Below are positions 48,150-59,934 of a DNA stretch of 64,000 nt, one piece after another; position 1 is the stretch's first letter, and every line of letters starts with the position of its first letter. Source of the DNA: Talpa occidentalis (Eukaryota; Chordata; Mammalia; Eulipotyphla; Talpidae); the NCBI RefSeq assembly GCF_014898055.3, contig NW_023601543.1, positions 63,935,782 through 63,999,781 on the forward strand, read 5' to 3'. The translations under genes were made by a program, and so were the position numbers. The notes beneath the pieces are model-generated. The model saw nothing but the letters and a program-made list of their open reading frames with translations. It made no database searches and had not been told where the DNA came from.

Positions 48150-48560
48150 GGGCCATAAAAAACAGATGGTCTCATTAGGAACAATTTATGCATATATATT
48201 TCGAAGAGTTCAGCAGAGCCGGGGTAGGTTTGCAGCCCCTGCGTCAGGCAGGAGCAAAATATCACCACTTGCAAATGTTTCCAGTTTGCAAAATAATGGC
48301 CTATCCAAAGTAGCTAAGCAACGAATTACTCAAACACTAGAAGGTTAGATGCCAATATTATCACATTCCTCGTGTTCCTTAAACCGTCCTCCTCCGCGGA
48401 CACTGGATTTCGGAGGGAAGCTCGCGGGCCTCGCACCCCCACGCCCGCGGCTTCCTTTCAACGACTATTTCCAATCTCCAAGTCAAATCACTTATTAATT
48501 ATAGAGGCAACTCGAGCAAACCCAATTACCCGTAGGCAGCCCTTCCCAGATGGGAAGTCT
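48150..48560. promoter_or_regulatory. Candidate conserved non-coding element
   Basis: AT-rich unique sequence (aacaatttatgcatatatat, ccagtttgcaaaataatggc, cacttattaattatagaggc) lies between two CpG blocks and has no repeat similarity that I recognise. Evidence is by appearance only. Confidence 0.3.
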
Positions 48561-49014
48561 GTCTCGCGGCTCCTACGGTGGCCCAATTTCTGGGGAGCCT
48601 TTTTGCGTCCGATTTCTTTTTGTCAGTGGTCCGCCAGCAGCCCTGAATGTTTCCTCTTCCTAGAGGCAACTCCATTTTCTTACCCAGTTCCCTTTTCCTT
48701 CCTCCAAGGAGACATCCCCGCCCCTTAGGAGGCGCTGCCTTCAGGCTAAATTTACCGCCGCGCCAGGTTTAAGCCTTAGGCGTTGCAGACCTGGCGCAGG
48801 AGCGGCGGAAGCCGAAGACAGAGCCCTATTCATTTGCAAAGGCGGAAGGCTGAATGATTCGCTCGCTTTGCTGCCTGGACTCCTCCGTCCTCCCTTCAGG
48901 CCTAGCCGGTGGCTTGGGCTTACCTCGATTTGTGGGCTGTGGCCCTGGACTCCGTGGGGATTCACTCCCGTTTGGAAAAAGGCCACTTCACTTTTAATGC
49001 TGCCACAGTTCTGG

Positions 49015-49240
49015 CCATATGGTAACAATAATACTAACCACCAGGACCGTGGCAAGCATTTTACATGCACGCGTACGTACATATCTACATAGATATCTTC
49101 ATATAGATGTACATATATATAATCTTATTTACACCTCACTGTCATATGTGGGCTTATATGGGCATCATTTCTCCCATTTTGCAGATGAGGAAATTGAGGT
49201 TGAAAAGCTTGCCTTAAATCACGCAGTGGGAAAAGAAATC
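49015..49240 (-). mobile_element. MIR SINE fragment, - strand
   Basis: The phrase cattttgcagatgaggaaat, followed by tgaggttgaaaagcttgcct, is the reverse of the MIR core. It is an ancient copy in an otherwise SINE-free block. Confidence 0.7.
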
Positions 49241-49419
49241 CTTAATTTAAAACCTGAGTTTTCATTCACAGCTTCGAAGACACCATCCGGAATAGTATAA
49301 ACCGTAGGGGGCAGGAGGAGGGTGGAGGTTTGCGAGCAGCAGAGGATGCCTGGCAGCGCAAAACCCTCGAATGTTCCAGGCAAGCGGTGTAGGCTTCGAG
49401 TTGGGAGTGGTAAATCACA

Positions 49420-50880
49420 CCGGCCGGACGCGGGAGATACCTGGGAAACAGGCGCGCCTGCCATTTGAGGGGCTAGGGTGGCTGCATTAGCTGGGGGTGG
49501 GGTTGCGGGGGCAAAGCGCGACTGCAGGAGTCTTGCAGCGCGTGGAGAAGAGTCCTGTCGTTCTTTCGGGGCTGCAACAGCCGCTTCCAGGGCTGCGGGA
49601 AGCGTTGCGGGAAGCGGAGGGCTCGCCCCGGCTACCTGGGGCGGGGAGGGGGGCGCACAGCATGCGAAAAGCTTGGGGGAGATCCCCAGAGGCAGTTGGC
49701 CTCGGCCGCGCTTCCTCAGCGCACGCTAAGATGGAGCCAAGCAGTTCCGCGGAGGAGGGGAGGGGAGGAGAGGGGAGCGGGGAGAGGGATGCGCGGGCGA
49801 GCTGGTAACCGTCTGCAGCGAGGAGTGTAATTGCCCCTGTGACCGCGGGCGGCGAGGGCGGGGCGCGCGCGGCCTCCTCCCTCCCACTGCGCCGTCGGCG
49901 CGGAGCTGGCTTTTGGCTCGGGCGGCGCGGAGCACCTCGAGGGCCTGGCTGGCTCCGCGCTGGGCGAGGCCGGTTCTAGCGCTAGCGGCCTGGACAGTTG
50001 CCCTCAGTGCTGCCGCCTGGGGCCTTCCCTCAGAGCGCCGACCACTTCCTTTGGCCCCCAGGCCCTTCTAGGCACCCGCCTCCTTCTTCCTCTGGGTGTG
50101 CCCCGGCCGGGCCCGGGCTGGTCCGCCGCGCCAGGGTGGCGTCCTTCCCTGCAGAGCTGCGTGGAGGGGTGCAGCGGCCAGACACGGGTGGCGGGTGGCC
50201 TCGGAGAACTTCCACACATACTCCCCGCCCGGGGCCGGCGGACCCCGAAGCCCCTGCACTGCGGGTCGCCCTGGGCCACCCCAGCTGGGCCAGAACGAGC
50301 AGCCTTCGGGTCAGAAGGGAGTCGGGGCTTTAGGGCAGCGTCAGCGCCCTCCGGAACCCCCCGCGCCGTCGGCGGGCGTGCTTTGCCCTTTGGTGGTTTC
50401 CTGGCCCGGCGCCGAGCAGAGAGGGCCCGGATCGGAGGTGGGGAAGGGGACCCGGGCTGGCCCGGGATTCCGGAGTTTGTAACCCGTGTAGTTTCTGGCT
50501 TTCACGGCTCGTTTGAAATCCTCCCACAGGAAGATGTCTGCCAAGAAGGCCTGCGCGGCTCGGAGCCCCGCGCGGCCACCCGGGTGTGCGAATGTGCGTG
50601 TGTGCGCGCGCGCGCGCCCGAGCCCCGGAGTGGAGGCAGGGACGTGCCCCTGCACTTTCCAGGCTGCCGTGCAGCCAGCGAGCGCGGCGGGGGCGGCGCG
50701 GGGCCTGGCACCCAGGGCTCGCCCGCGCCCCAGCCTGGGTCCCGCGGCCGCCCCCGGGCCCCTCTCGCGCCTTCCTCCCTGGCCCCGCGGCAGGAACTGT
50801 TAACCCAGGCAGGTGACGGCGCCCCGGCGCCCGTCGCGCGTTGGTCTTTATACCTCGTGAGTTCAACACTAATGAGTTAT
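49420..50880. promoter_or_regulatory. CpG island block 3
   Basis: This is among the densest CpG stretches of the window (for example gggcggcgagggcggggcgc and gcgcgcgcgcgcccgagccc). The open frame of 274 codons at 50,098-50,922 is Arg/Pro/Gly-rich without a recognised domain. The block could hold a non-coding RNA promoter. Confidence 0.7.
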
Positions 50881-51010
50881 GGGTTGGCCCACGAAAACAT
50901 AATGTGTAAATTAGGAATTTAATGATGTGTAAGATTAAAAGCTGCGCAGGGTTGCATTTATTTAAGGCTGCCATCTTGTGTTCGCAGAGAAATTACTTGA
51001 ACGACATTGA
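50840..51010. promoter_or_regulatory. Candidate conserved non-coding element at CpG block 3 edge
   Basis: An AT-rich unique segment (aacactaatgagttatgggt, aggaatttaatgatgtgtaa, ttatttaaggctgccatctt) follows CpG block 3 directly. It has no repeat signature. Confidence 0.3.
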
Positions 51011-51019
51011 CCCCCCTCG

Positions 51020-53480
51020 CCCGGAGGACTGGAAGTGGCGCAGGGGGTGGGGGTGGGTTCTGGGGGCTCCTGGCAGTGGGACTAGAGGCCCCTCGCCGCT
51101 GTTGCACGTTAGGAGGGAGGCTTCTTGGCTTTGGGTGGACACATCATAGGAAGCCTGAGAGGGGCAGGTAAGCCCCCCCCACGTTTGTGGGTCGGGATTG
51201 GCCAGGCCCCCACACTTGGCCAATTCCTGTGAAATTCACTGTTCTTCCTGTCCTGGTGCACACCAGCAGTGTAGTAGGGGTGGTTTCCAGAATTCCAAAG
51301 CACCTCTTTATAAAAGTTATTTATTTCCAGTCATTTCCCTTCGCTTGTCCAAGCTGCAATACCTGGGTCTACCTTCATTGACATAAAACCCATCTCGGAG
51401 GCAGCCAGGGCCCTCCAGACCTGGATGCTGGATCCTGAGCCCTCAGCTTTCCACAGATTCCACACTTCTTGTGGGATTTCTCCCTTTCCAGTTTTGCAAA
51501 TTCTAGGGGGTGGCGTAATTGAAAGCACAGATCCCTTGCATTAGGGCTCCCTGCTCTATGCCAGCCTGCCTGGGCACAGGCCAGCAGCCACTCCTACCAG
51601 TCCTGCTGGTTCCTAGTGATGTCTTCGAAGTTAGGGAGATCTGTCCCTGATGATGTGTGTGGCTTGAGGCCCCTCTCAGGTACTGCTCTGAGGCAGGTGA
51701 TGTCATCCTGGGAGGCTGCGCAGAACTGCCACCAGCCTGAGTCTTCCTTCTGCTTCTGCTGCCAGAGTAACAGGCAGGTGGATGCCTTCAGGGCCACCAG
51801 ATGCAAGGCCTCTCGGACACTCTCTGGCCCAAAGCAGCTGAGAAGGGGGCGAGGCAGAGCTTGCTGCTCACACCCAGGAAATGGGGGCTCTCCTCCCTAA
51901 GGGACAGGGGAGAGGACAATCTTCCACGCAGAAAGAAGGCGATGACGGCCTGACCTGACTGGAGCCGTAGTGCTTTGGGGGACCTGGGAGGAGTAAAAGA
52001 AAAAGAAGAAGGATTGGTCCATGAACTTTTATTGCAGGAACTGAGGCTTGTCTTGGTAAATTATAGAGTACCAGGGCCCCAGGGGATCGGGAAGGGCCTC
52101 CCATGTGTGTTTTCTAGCCTTGTAAGAGTTAATGGGAAAAATGCTCTTCCTGGTTGTCTGTTTGCTCAGGCCCCACACTTATCTAACCAATCACAGAGAG
52201 AGTATAGCTAGAAGTTTCATTCTCTTTCTGGCTTGGCTGCTAGTTGCAGAAAACCCTTGCTTAAGCAATCATGATTATCCTTTCAAATTCCTTAGGGTAT
52301 GAGGCCATTTGGTGTTCGCACTTGAGTGGTATAAAAAAGGACATGGTAAGGGGAAGGTGATCTAGAATAAAGAACATTGCAACAGATCCCTCTGGAAATA
52401 ATACTATGTTGCCCAGATGAGTTGACTAAGTGTGTACCCATGTTTCTGAGAAGTGGTACTGCCAGGCTTGGATGTTGGCTGGGAGAGGGAAGTGAGGTGA
52501 GGGGGCCATATTTTCCCTTTTGGTGAAAACATGAAGGGGACACTTGACTTCTTGGGGAGCTGGGGGAAGCGTAGTTTATTGTGAGGAAGGAGCCTGTTGG
52601 AGAGGTAGGCCTTGAGGTACTGCTGATAAGACACCTGGCTGTTGGTGTCAGAAAAGGTATGTGCTTTCTTGGAGCACCTTTGGCCAACTTTTTTCATGGG
52701 TGTCTAATGCATGATGTCCCTAAGGGGTCCTTCAGCTCTGGACCTGCCCTCCTCAGTCCAAATCAGTCTGTCATGGAAAAACGACCTGCCACACCTCTGT
52801 CCCTATCCACACTGTCGCTAATATAAGCCTGAGAGGCTGAGGACATACTAGCCTTTTATGCAGCCTGGTCTTTCAGCCCAAAAGAAATCCCATTTCCAAC
52901 CCCCTTCCCCAGGAAGTCTTCATTGAGCTATCACAGTAGATTTGTTCCCATTTCTGGTGACATTCTCCAGGGTTTCCTTTAGTCCTTTATACACCATTCC
53001 CCGAGCAACTCCAGGCGGAAGTAGAAGACCCTTGGATGTAGGCCTTGTCTAGTTCCATTCTGTGGCCAGCCCTACAGGCTTAGGTAGGCCTCTTCTGTTC
53101 TCTGTACCTTGGTGTGGGAAGAGTGAAAAGTGCCTTTGTGGCTCAGACATTCTGGTGACTTCTTTGACTAGGCTGGAAGTAGCTAAGGTTCTAACACTCA
53201 AGACTGGGTATAGCTGGCTCTAGGGAAAAGGCACTGTTTAATTTATTGGGAGGTTTTGGTGTTTATGACTTTTGGCAGCACCTCAGAACCACTGTGGGAG
53301 ACAGCTTTGACTTTGCCGGTCCGACATTTGGTCCCCCTTGTAGAATCAGAGGCCACACTTTTGGGGAACCCTTCTCTGACTCAGTCCTAGTGCTTAGTGG
53401 GAGGGTGGACCGATACCATCTCCTGGCTGTAGAGATGGGGCTAATGGGGCATTTGAACCTGGTCCTTCTCCCCATCTCTG
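51020..53480. other. Intergenic, nothing assigned
   Basis: No SINE, L1 or LTR is recognised with confidence and no family similarity is seen in the open frames on either strand. Confidence 0.45.
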
Positions 53481-53810
53481 GCCATGGTGATTGGTTCAGG
53501 GGTGGATATGTAACCTGAGTGAATCCCAGAGAGTCAATTTCAGAACTTGCTGTTTTAGTAGAAAAGAGAATTGTGCTTTTTTCTGGGGTGACCGAAAAGA
53601 AAGGCTGGCTGGTAGCCTGAGAATGGGGTGAACAAAAAATAGCAGAGCCAGGTGACAGAGTCTCCACTGTTTGAATCCCTGGATCATGTTGAACCTGAAG
53701 CCATCCCTGCCCTGGGATATTTCAATAATGTGAACCAATAAATCCCCCCCTTTTTTCTTAAATCACTTTGACCTGGGTTTTCTGTCACCTGCAATTGAGA
53801 GCTTGATTTA
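53480..53810 (+). mobile_element. Interspersed repeat 3' end, + strand
   Basis: The text gaatccctggatcatgttga, gtgaaccaataaatccccc and ggttttctgtcacctgcaat is a familiar mammalian repeat end. The family is not named with certainty. Confidence 0.5.
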
Positions 53811-54912
53811 CCTGCCAGGTAGAAGTTACTACCTCCAGACAGGTTCCAAGAAGTTAAAGGTAGGAGGTGTGAAATGAGGATGGGAACCCTCAGCTACCTT
53901 AGTTTTCTTTCTTTCTCTGGTCTTCTTTCCAAAGGACTCACCCAGAAGTGCACTTACTGCGCTGGGGCATCTTCATCTGGTTGGTGCCAGGGGAGAAAGT
54001 TTGCTTTTATTCCTGGTGAAACCTGTCAGGATTTTACACTTCACTCTCAAACCCTCTCCCAAACTGTCCTCCTAAGATTAACTTCCTTTCCTTTGGTTTT
54101 CTGTTTTGTTTTCTTGCCCTTATTCCGAGGACATTTTCTTGACTTTCATCCATCCCCTTATTCTGATCTTCCATATTCTACTTTAAAGACACTTGTTGCG
54201 CCTACGTCTGGAAGCAGTGCTTAGCACAGAGTAGTAAGTGCCTGATAATTGTTGGCTTGTTGTGGCATGAATTACATTGCTTCCTTTCCCGTGTCCACAG
54301 ATATTGGTACTTTATTTCCCTTCTTTTGAGAGGCTCTTAAGGCTCCAAGTCTTTCATGAAGGCGTATCAATATCTGAGAAAGAGGTGGCCATCTTTCCAG
54401 TCTCTGGCCTAGATAAATGTGTGTGATCCCCTCTCGTCCCTCCTCCACCACAGCTAGCCATGTCACAGTGTAAGATACCAAGAGCTCTGGACCAGGAGAT
54501 AAGAGACCTGGTGTCAGGCAAATACTCTAGTTAGTCTCATTCATGCCCATTGCAACTCCTTTCTGCTTTTTCATCCTCCACCATAGAGGCTAGACAGTGA
54601 ACTTTTCATTAAAATTTCCAAGCTTCTTTAGAGTGGCTACACAACTCAGTTCTGGTCAGTGAGGGGTAAGCAGAAATTTCAGGGGTTTCCCGTCCCAAAT
54701 AAGGCAAAACCTTGATTGCTGAAAACTTTTACTTCTTTTGTCTTCTTCCTGCCTTTCAAATGGATCCTGTGCCTGGAGGCATCACAGCCATTTTGGGACC
54801 ATGAGGATGAAACCCACATGCTGCTGATGGCAGAGCAGGAAGACAAAAAGGGCCTGAGTCGTTGATAACTTGATCTGATCCACAAGCCCTGGATTCTGTA
54901 TGTTGCCCCAGA

Positions 54913-55191
54913 CTTTTTTTTTTTTTTTTTTAAAGATTTACTTATTTATGTGTATAAGAGCTGGGGTGTAGGCCAGAGGTTGGGGGTGGTAAGAGGATTC
55001 ACCAGAGGCAAAGTGGGGAACAGAACAGGCAGACTGACTGAAATACACTGCTGAGAGGAGCAGCGGGTCAGTGAGGAGAGGTCTGCTGCACCATGTGGGT
55101 TGCTCCCTGGCCGGGGATCGAACTTGTGCTGCAGAGGCTGAGGTGAGCTTCATAGGTTGCATCTCAACACCTTGCGCCACCAGGGAGGCCC
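54913..55191 (-). mobile_element. tRNA-derived SINE, - strand
   Basis: The copy is full length, with taaagatttacttatttatg near a T run and gcgccaccagggaggccct at the other end. It is the first SINE copy after a 16.5-kb gap. Confidence 0.9.
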
Positions 55192-55239
55192 TACCTGTAG
55201 CATTCTTAACTGATCCATCTGGACTCTGCTCTAATTCCC

Positions 55240-55310
55240 TATGTGGTTGTGGGAAAGTGACTTCACTTCTCTGGGTCTCTGTTTTCTCATTTGTAAAATC
55301 AATATTTGTG
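55240..55310 (+). mobile_element. MIR fragment, + strand
   Basis: The phrase gacttcacttctctgggtctctgttttctc with catttgtaaaatc matches the MIR core. Confidence 0.55.
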
Positions 55311-55991
55311 AGTACATGCTTTAGAAGATTTTTAAAAATAACTGCCACATTCTGATTTTGTAAGTGTAGCTTTGTGTCTTTTTGTGTTGTCTCTACCAGT
55401 GTTTAGGCCTTCTCATCTCATATTGCCTGCTACCTAGTTTCCTGACTTCCAGGTCTGCTAAATATCACACACTATATCCTAATTAACCCCAAATATTGGA
55501 AGACTCCTTGCTTTGTTTTGCTTGAAAACTGTTAATGGTTCTTCTTACCCACAAAATAGAAATCCTGAGGTTTTTTTTTTTTTTCAATTCCCAAGAAATG
55601 GCACAGTGTGAATATATTGCTGTGACAACCAAAATCCTATATGACTGGTTTTAGAACTGATTAAATGAATAGGAAAGGTTCTAGGAAGAATCTTTGAGAA
55701 CTTAATCCATGGCAAACCAAAGCAGCCAAACAACAGATAAAAGAATAATTATTTAACTAATGCCATTGATACAATCAATTGGTATAGAGAACTAACCAGG
55801 ATTTGTATCTCACATCAAATTGCCAGAAAAAAAAAAAAATAGTTCCAGGTGGCTTAGAGTTAAATGTTAACAACAAAACAAAAATATAAATAACAACGAC
55901 AACCAAGAAAAACAGAATCATTTTTTATAACATCTGCAAGAGAGTAAGGTGGGCTTAATCGAAAATGATGAGGACAAAATGCTATGCTTTG

Positions 55992-56034
55992 GAAGGTAGC
56001 TATGCTCCCCACTATACCACCAATGCGTCGGCCT
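55992..56034 (-). pseudogene. Retroposed 5' half of tRNA-Gly(UCC), tailless
   Basis: On the - strand the insert reads AGGCCGAC and then GCATTGGTGGTATAGTGGGG and AGCATAGCTACCTTC. From GCATTGG it matches the 5' half of tRNA-Gly(UCC) with three substitutions and stops in the anticodon. Direct repeats aaaatgctatgctttg (55976-55991) and aaaatgctatgttttg (56035-56050), 15 of 16 identical, flank it. There is no A tail. The 8 bases before the tRNA start could be precursor leader. It cannot make a functional tRNA, as the anticodon stem 3' side and T arm are missing. Confidence 0.85.
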
Positions 56035-56234
56035 AAAATGCTATGTTTTGACTTGAGAATAAATAAAACTTCTGTACGATGAAAGTGAAAGTGTGGGCCT
56101 ATTTTTGGGGTTCTGTGTTCTAGCTCATTGATCTATGTGTTGTCCCTTCCTCAATACCACACGGTCTTGATTACAGGAGCTATAGTAAGACTCCATATCA
56201 AGTAGAGTGAAAATCCTGAGTCTTGACCTTGAAG

Positions 56235-56440
56235 GCCTCTGTGAGCTGACTCAGATGGCCATTCCCTCTACCTAGTCTGTGCATTGGCCCTCAAACCTCC
56301 TAGGAGCACACTCGAACTCATGGTTGCCTGCCTGGAACGTAGGGCCTCAGTCTACATCTAGGACTGGCTTTCCTTTCCAGGTTAATCTTGGTTTCTCCCT
56401 TTTCTGTAAATCCTTTCTTGGCATCCGGCACTCCTCGGTC
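56235..56440 (-). mobile_element. L2-like fragment
   Basis: The text gccattccctctacctagtctg and later tctgtaaatcctttcttgg resembles L2 in reverse orientation. It is weak. Confidence 0.35.
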
Positions 56441-56869
56441 CAGTCTAAAAGTGATTGCGCTTTCCCTCTTGAATCCTAGCGCTCTTTCTTTGTATCATTC
56501 ACTTGTGCTTTAAAATGTTATCCTTTTTTTGAACTAGCCTTCCAAAGTGTAACTATCCATCTTGATTATAGGTTCTGGTACCGACACAAGATGTCTGTAT
56601 ACAGTTGGTATGTAGCAAGTGATTCCTTACCAGAGACAAAGAATAAACCAAACTCCATTGCTAGTTCAGGAAGGCATATGTGTGTGCAATCACAGGAGGC
56701 TAGAGGCAGGCATGCATCCTTTAAGTACTGGTATACTTGGAATTTGGTTTGCAAGAAAGCCTCTGACACCATATTGATGAGAAACCAAGTTCTCAGTAGA
56801 AGCAAATTGAGAAGCGCTCCATATTTAAATGCGACCTGGAGTGAATGTAGTAACTATCATTACAACGCT

Positions 56870-57240
56870 GTTGCATAACCAACGACCCCCAAACCCAATA
56901 GTTTACTAAAAACACTTATTTCTCACCCAAGGATGGTTGTGGCTTCAGTACTGCAAACTAAGGGTTGGATTTAGGTCAAGTCCATGCACCACCCATTCCA
57001 GGGTCCAGGCTGAAGCAACAGCAGCTCCCTGTTGGTGTGTTGTCACGGCAATGGCAGGTGTGCAGGAGGCCAGGCCAAACCAAGCAAGCGTGTTTAAAAT
57101 CTCTGACTGTGTCATGTTTACTTAGAGTCTATTGACAAAGTGAGTCATGTGACCAAACCTCACATCAGTGGGGCTGGAAGTATACTTCTCCTGTAGAGGG
57201 GGTGCTTGGAGGGGTTGGAGTGAGGTGGAGGAATGAGTAT
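56870..57240. mobile_element. Interspersed repeat, same type as at 36.3-36.9 kb
   Basis: The phrases cataaccaacgacccccaaac, cacttatttctcacccaagg and gtgaccaaacctcacatc recall the repeat at 36,340-36,860. It is diverged. Confidence 0.4.
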
Positions 57241-58027
57241 TTGCTGAAGCACAAAGCAGCCTACCACCGTGCATACAGTGCATGCGCAAAGATGGAGGGC
57301 CCAGCTACAAATGCCTGAGGCCAGAGTGGTGGAGGAGGCCACGCAAGAGGATCTGGAAGGAAGTAGGACTAGGGGGAGGGCTGTCACAGTGAAGGGCTGG
57401 AGGTGGGTATCAGAACCCATCACAGGTCCTTGATGGTATTCACATGAAACACTGGGTCCCAGCAGCGGAGGAGGACTCCTAGGCGCGGGTGAGGACACTG
57501 CTGTGGATAGTGCGCGTCAGTCCCGCCCGCTCAGTGATTTCTGCAGCTCTCAGTCCACTGTTCATCCTTAGTGGGGAAGATTTTTGATTCCCATTTTGTT
57601 ATTATGAAATATCGGGCAGTGGGAATGCCTGACCTTTTAAAAGGAATCACAATCAAGCTTCTGAAATGGGGAGTCTTTTCTCTCAGGTATTTATAGTTTG
57701 AGTCCTTCAAAAGCCACAGGAGAGGATGCTGGGAATCTTTTAGAGCTTGCTAGAGGGTTTCAGGATCTCGCTGCTTCTCCAGTGAAAAGAGTTCCTGGGG
57801 TGGGGTAGGCTGGGGGTGGGGAGCAGGGTGTTCCAGTGTGTCCCCACAGCTCAGAGTCAGTATGGTGCAAGGGAGAGAGACTTGACCTCCTAAGAGCTGC
57901 TGAAGGTGCTCCCCTCCCCCCTTTTCTGGTTACATTCCTGCCAGACTTGCTTCTGAAGGCAGCTGCAGGAGTTGGTGTGCACCTGCCAATGAGAGGTGAC
58001 GACACACCTCTCTTCCCAACTCTGCAG

Positions 58028-58172
58028 TTGCTGATGTCAAGTTGGAAGCTTGAAATCAGCCATGATGGGAGCATTTACACCACAGAAATGGGCAAATGCT
58101 ATGAACCGGCTTTATTTTTTTTTTCTGGAGACTTAGTTGTTAAACATTTAACTGCTGCTGAGAGAAAAGTCT
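58028..58172. repeat. Diverged interspersed repeat, partner of 63,690-63,845
   Basis: The phrase gcatttacaccacagaaatgg, then gcaaatgct and later agttgttaaacattta, recurs in the same order near 63,730-63,810. The family is unknown to me. Confidence 0.55.
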
Positions 58173-58299
58173 GAGCCATTGAAACCTTAGAAGAGTCTTT
58201 CTCAAGGTTTCTAGAAGTCTACTGTGCTTCTTGCAAAGGCAAAAGGAAGTTTGTGAGATGGAGGGGTGGATCTGGGCAAACCAAGGGTGTATGTGTGTG

Positions 58300-59730
58300 C
58301 GCGCGCGCAGGCAGGAATGAAGGAGTTGTACCGACCCTTGTTTGCTCAGCTCTTAATATAGAAAAGAAGCCTTCAAACATTTTATTTTTAAATTCAGCAA
58401 GGCCCGCATGCCTCGGATCGGCTGCTATTTGAACAGAGGAGGGCCTGTGGAGGGAGAGGTGGGAGGAAGTGGCCGAATCTGTGGGGCCACCCGTTTCTCT
58501 CCTTTTCTATTGACCGCACGTTTGTCATCCATCACCTGAAAAGGTTATAAATCTACCCAGTGTTGAAAAGCCCCAGAATGAATTGAATGGAATTAAATGT
58601 GGACCACGTGAGAGGGTTCTGTGGGCTGACTCCCCTTCGTCTCGTGTCAGATGTTTAGGGCTTTGCATCCCACCGTGAGAGCTCACGATACATTTATCAA
58701 ATGAACGAGTGTATGAACAAATGAAGGAGTGAGTGAGTGAAGGTGGAAGTAGTTTTGCCTGGCTGCCTCTTTCCTTCTGTATATTTTCATTCAGCAAATA
58801 TTTTTTCGAGCCCCAAACTTGCGCCGGGCCCCCTGCCCTGTGACTCCCTGGGCCCTGGTCGGGGCGGCCAGGCTGGCTGAGGCTGTGGTCTCAGCCGTCT
58901 GATGGGCGATGTGTGACGTGTGAGCCCAGGGCAGGGCCAGGGGTTTCTCCTTCGCAATCCTGCCCACACAAAGCCCATCATTAATTCCTGCTGGTGCTGC
59001 CGCCGCCCCCATAGATTCTTTGGCACGGTGTTGGCAATCTCTTAAGGAGAAAGGAATAATTTTGTCTCCTGTCACGTAGCAAAATAAAAGCTTTTGGCAA
59101 GCACGAAGCCTGGGAGGCCTTTACTGCCACTCGTATAATTAGAACTTTGGGTTAAACCCATCCCCGAGGAGCAAAACATTACATTTTAAAGCACATGCTC
59201 TTTGATTTATTTATTTTTAATTTTTTTTCAAAAAAGCAGTTCCCTTCATTCCGTCTGATGACATCACCGCTGAACACGGCACACAGTTTTTTCCCACTTT
59301 AAAGGGGGAACATTTTACATGCTGTGTTTTACTTCAAACCCTTCTGAACCATGACTAGAGCATTCCAGATCTGCACTCGGAGCCTGGGCTGGGCATTTTT
59401 CTTCAGGTGCAGGGATCATTACAAGGAATGCATTCTTAAACCAGGCCTGCTCCCAGCACACCATTTCCACATATGGATATTAATTTATGTGATCACTTGA
59501 ATACAAACGCTCAGCTGTCTCCATAAGTTATAGAAGCAATCATCCCAGGGAGCATCGGAGACACCGAGAGTCAATTCTTGTGTAATAATTTCATATTCGA
59601 GCCAGGGATGCCAAATCACGGCCCCTTTGGATAAAATGTGAGCCTGTGGAAGCACTCCCCTCCCCCTTTCATTATTGTGCATTTTATTTCTCCATAAAAT
59701 ACGTTTATGTCCTGGAAAAACAAACCAACC
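58300..59730. promoter_or_regulatory. Candidate conserved non-coding block
   Basis: A long repeat-free stretch has motif-rich AT sequence such as ttaatttatgtgatcacttg, cttgtgtaataatttcatat, tataattagaactttgggtt and tctgatgacatcaccgctga (CRE-like tgacatca). It resembles enhancer clusters of gene deserts. The 144-codon - strand open frame at 59,485-59,919 has no recognised domain. Confidence 0.4.
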
Positions 59731-59934
59731 CAGGGGGCCAGGCTGACAGTGTGATGCAGGGGGTGCCTTCTCAGCTAGCAGCAGGCACCGTGATGGGGGC
59801 ATATGTCCCAGAGCTGCTGAGAAAGTCCCCTGGGGTCCAAAACCTGAGAGGGGAGGCATGGAAATATTGCCTTGCCTTGGAATGGTAAGAAACCTTGGGA
59901 TGGAAAGCCTAGCTTCCATCTTGGTGGGAAGCCT

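Noticed and set aside
50098..50922. 274-codon open frame in CpG block 3
   Set aside because: It is Arg/Pro/Ala-rich, overlaps long frames on the other strand and has no family similarity.
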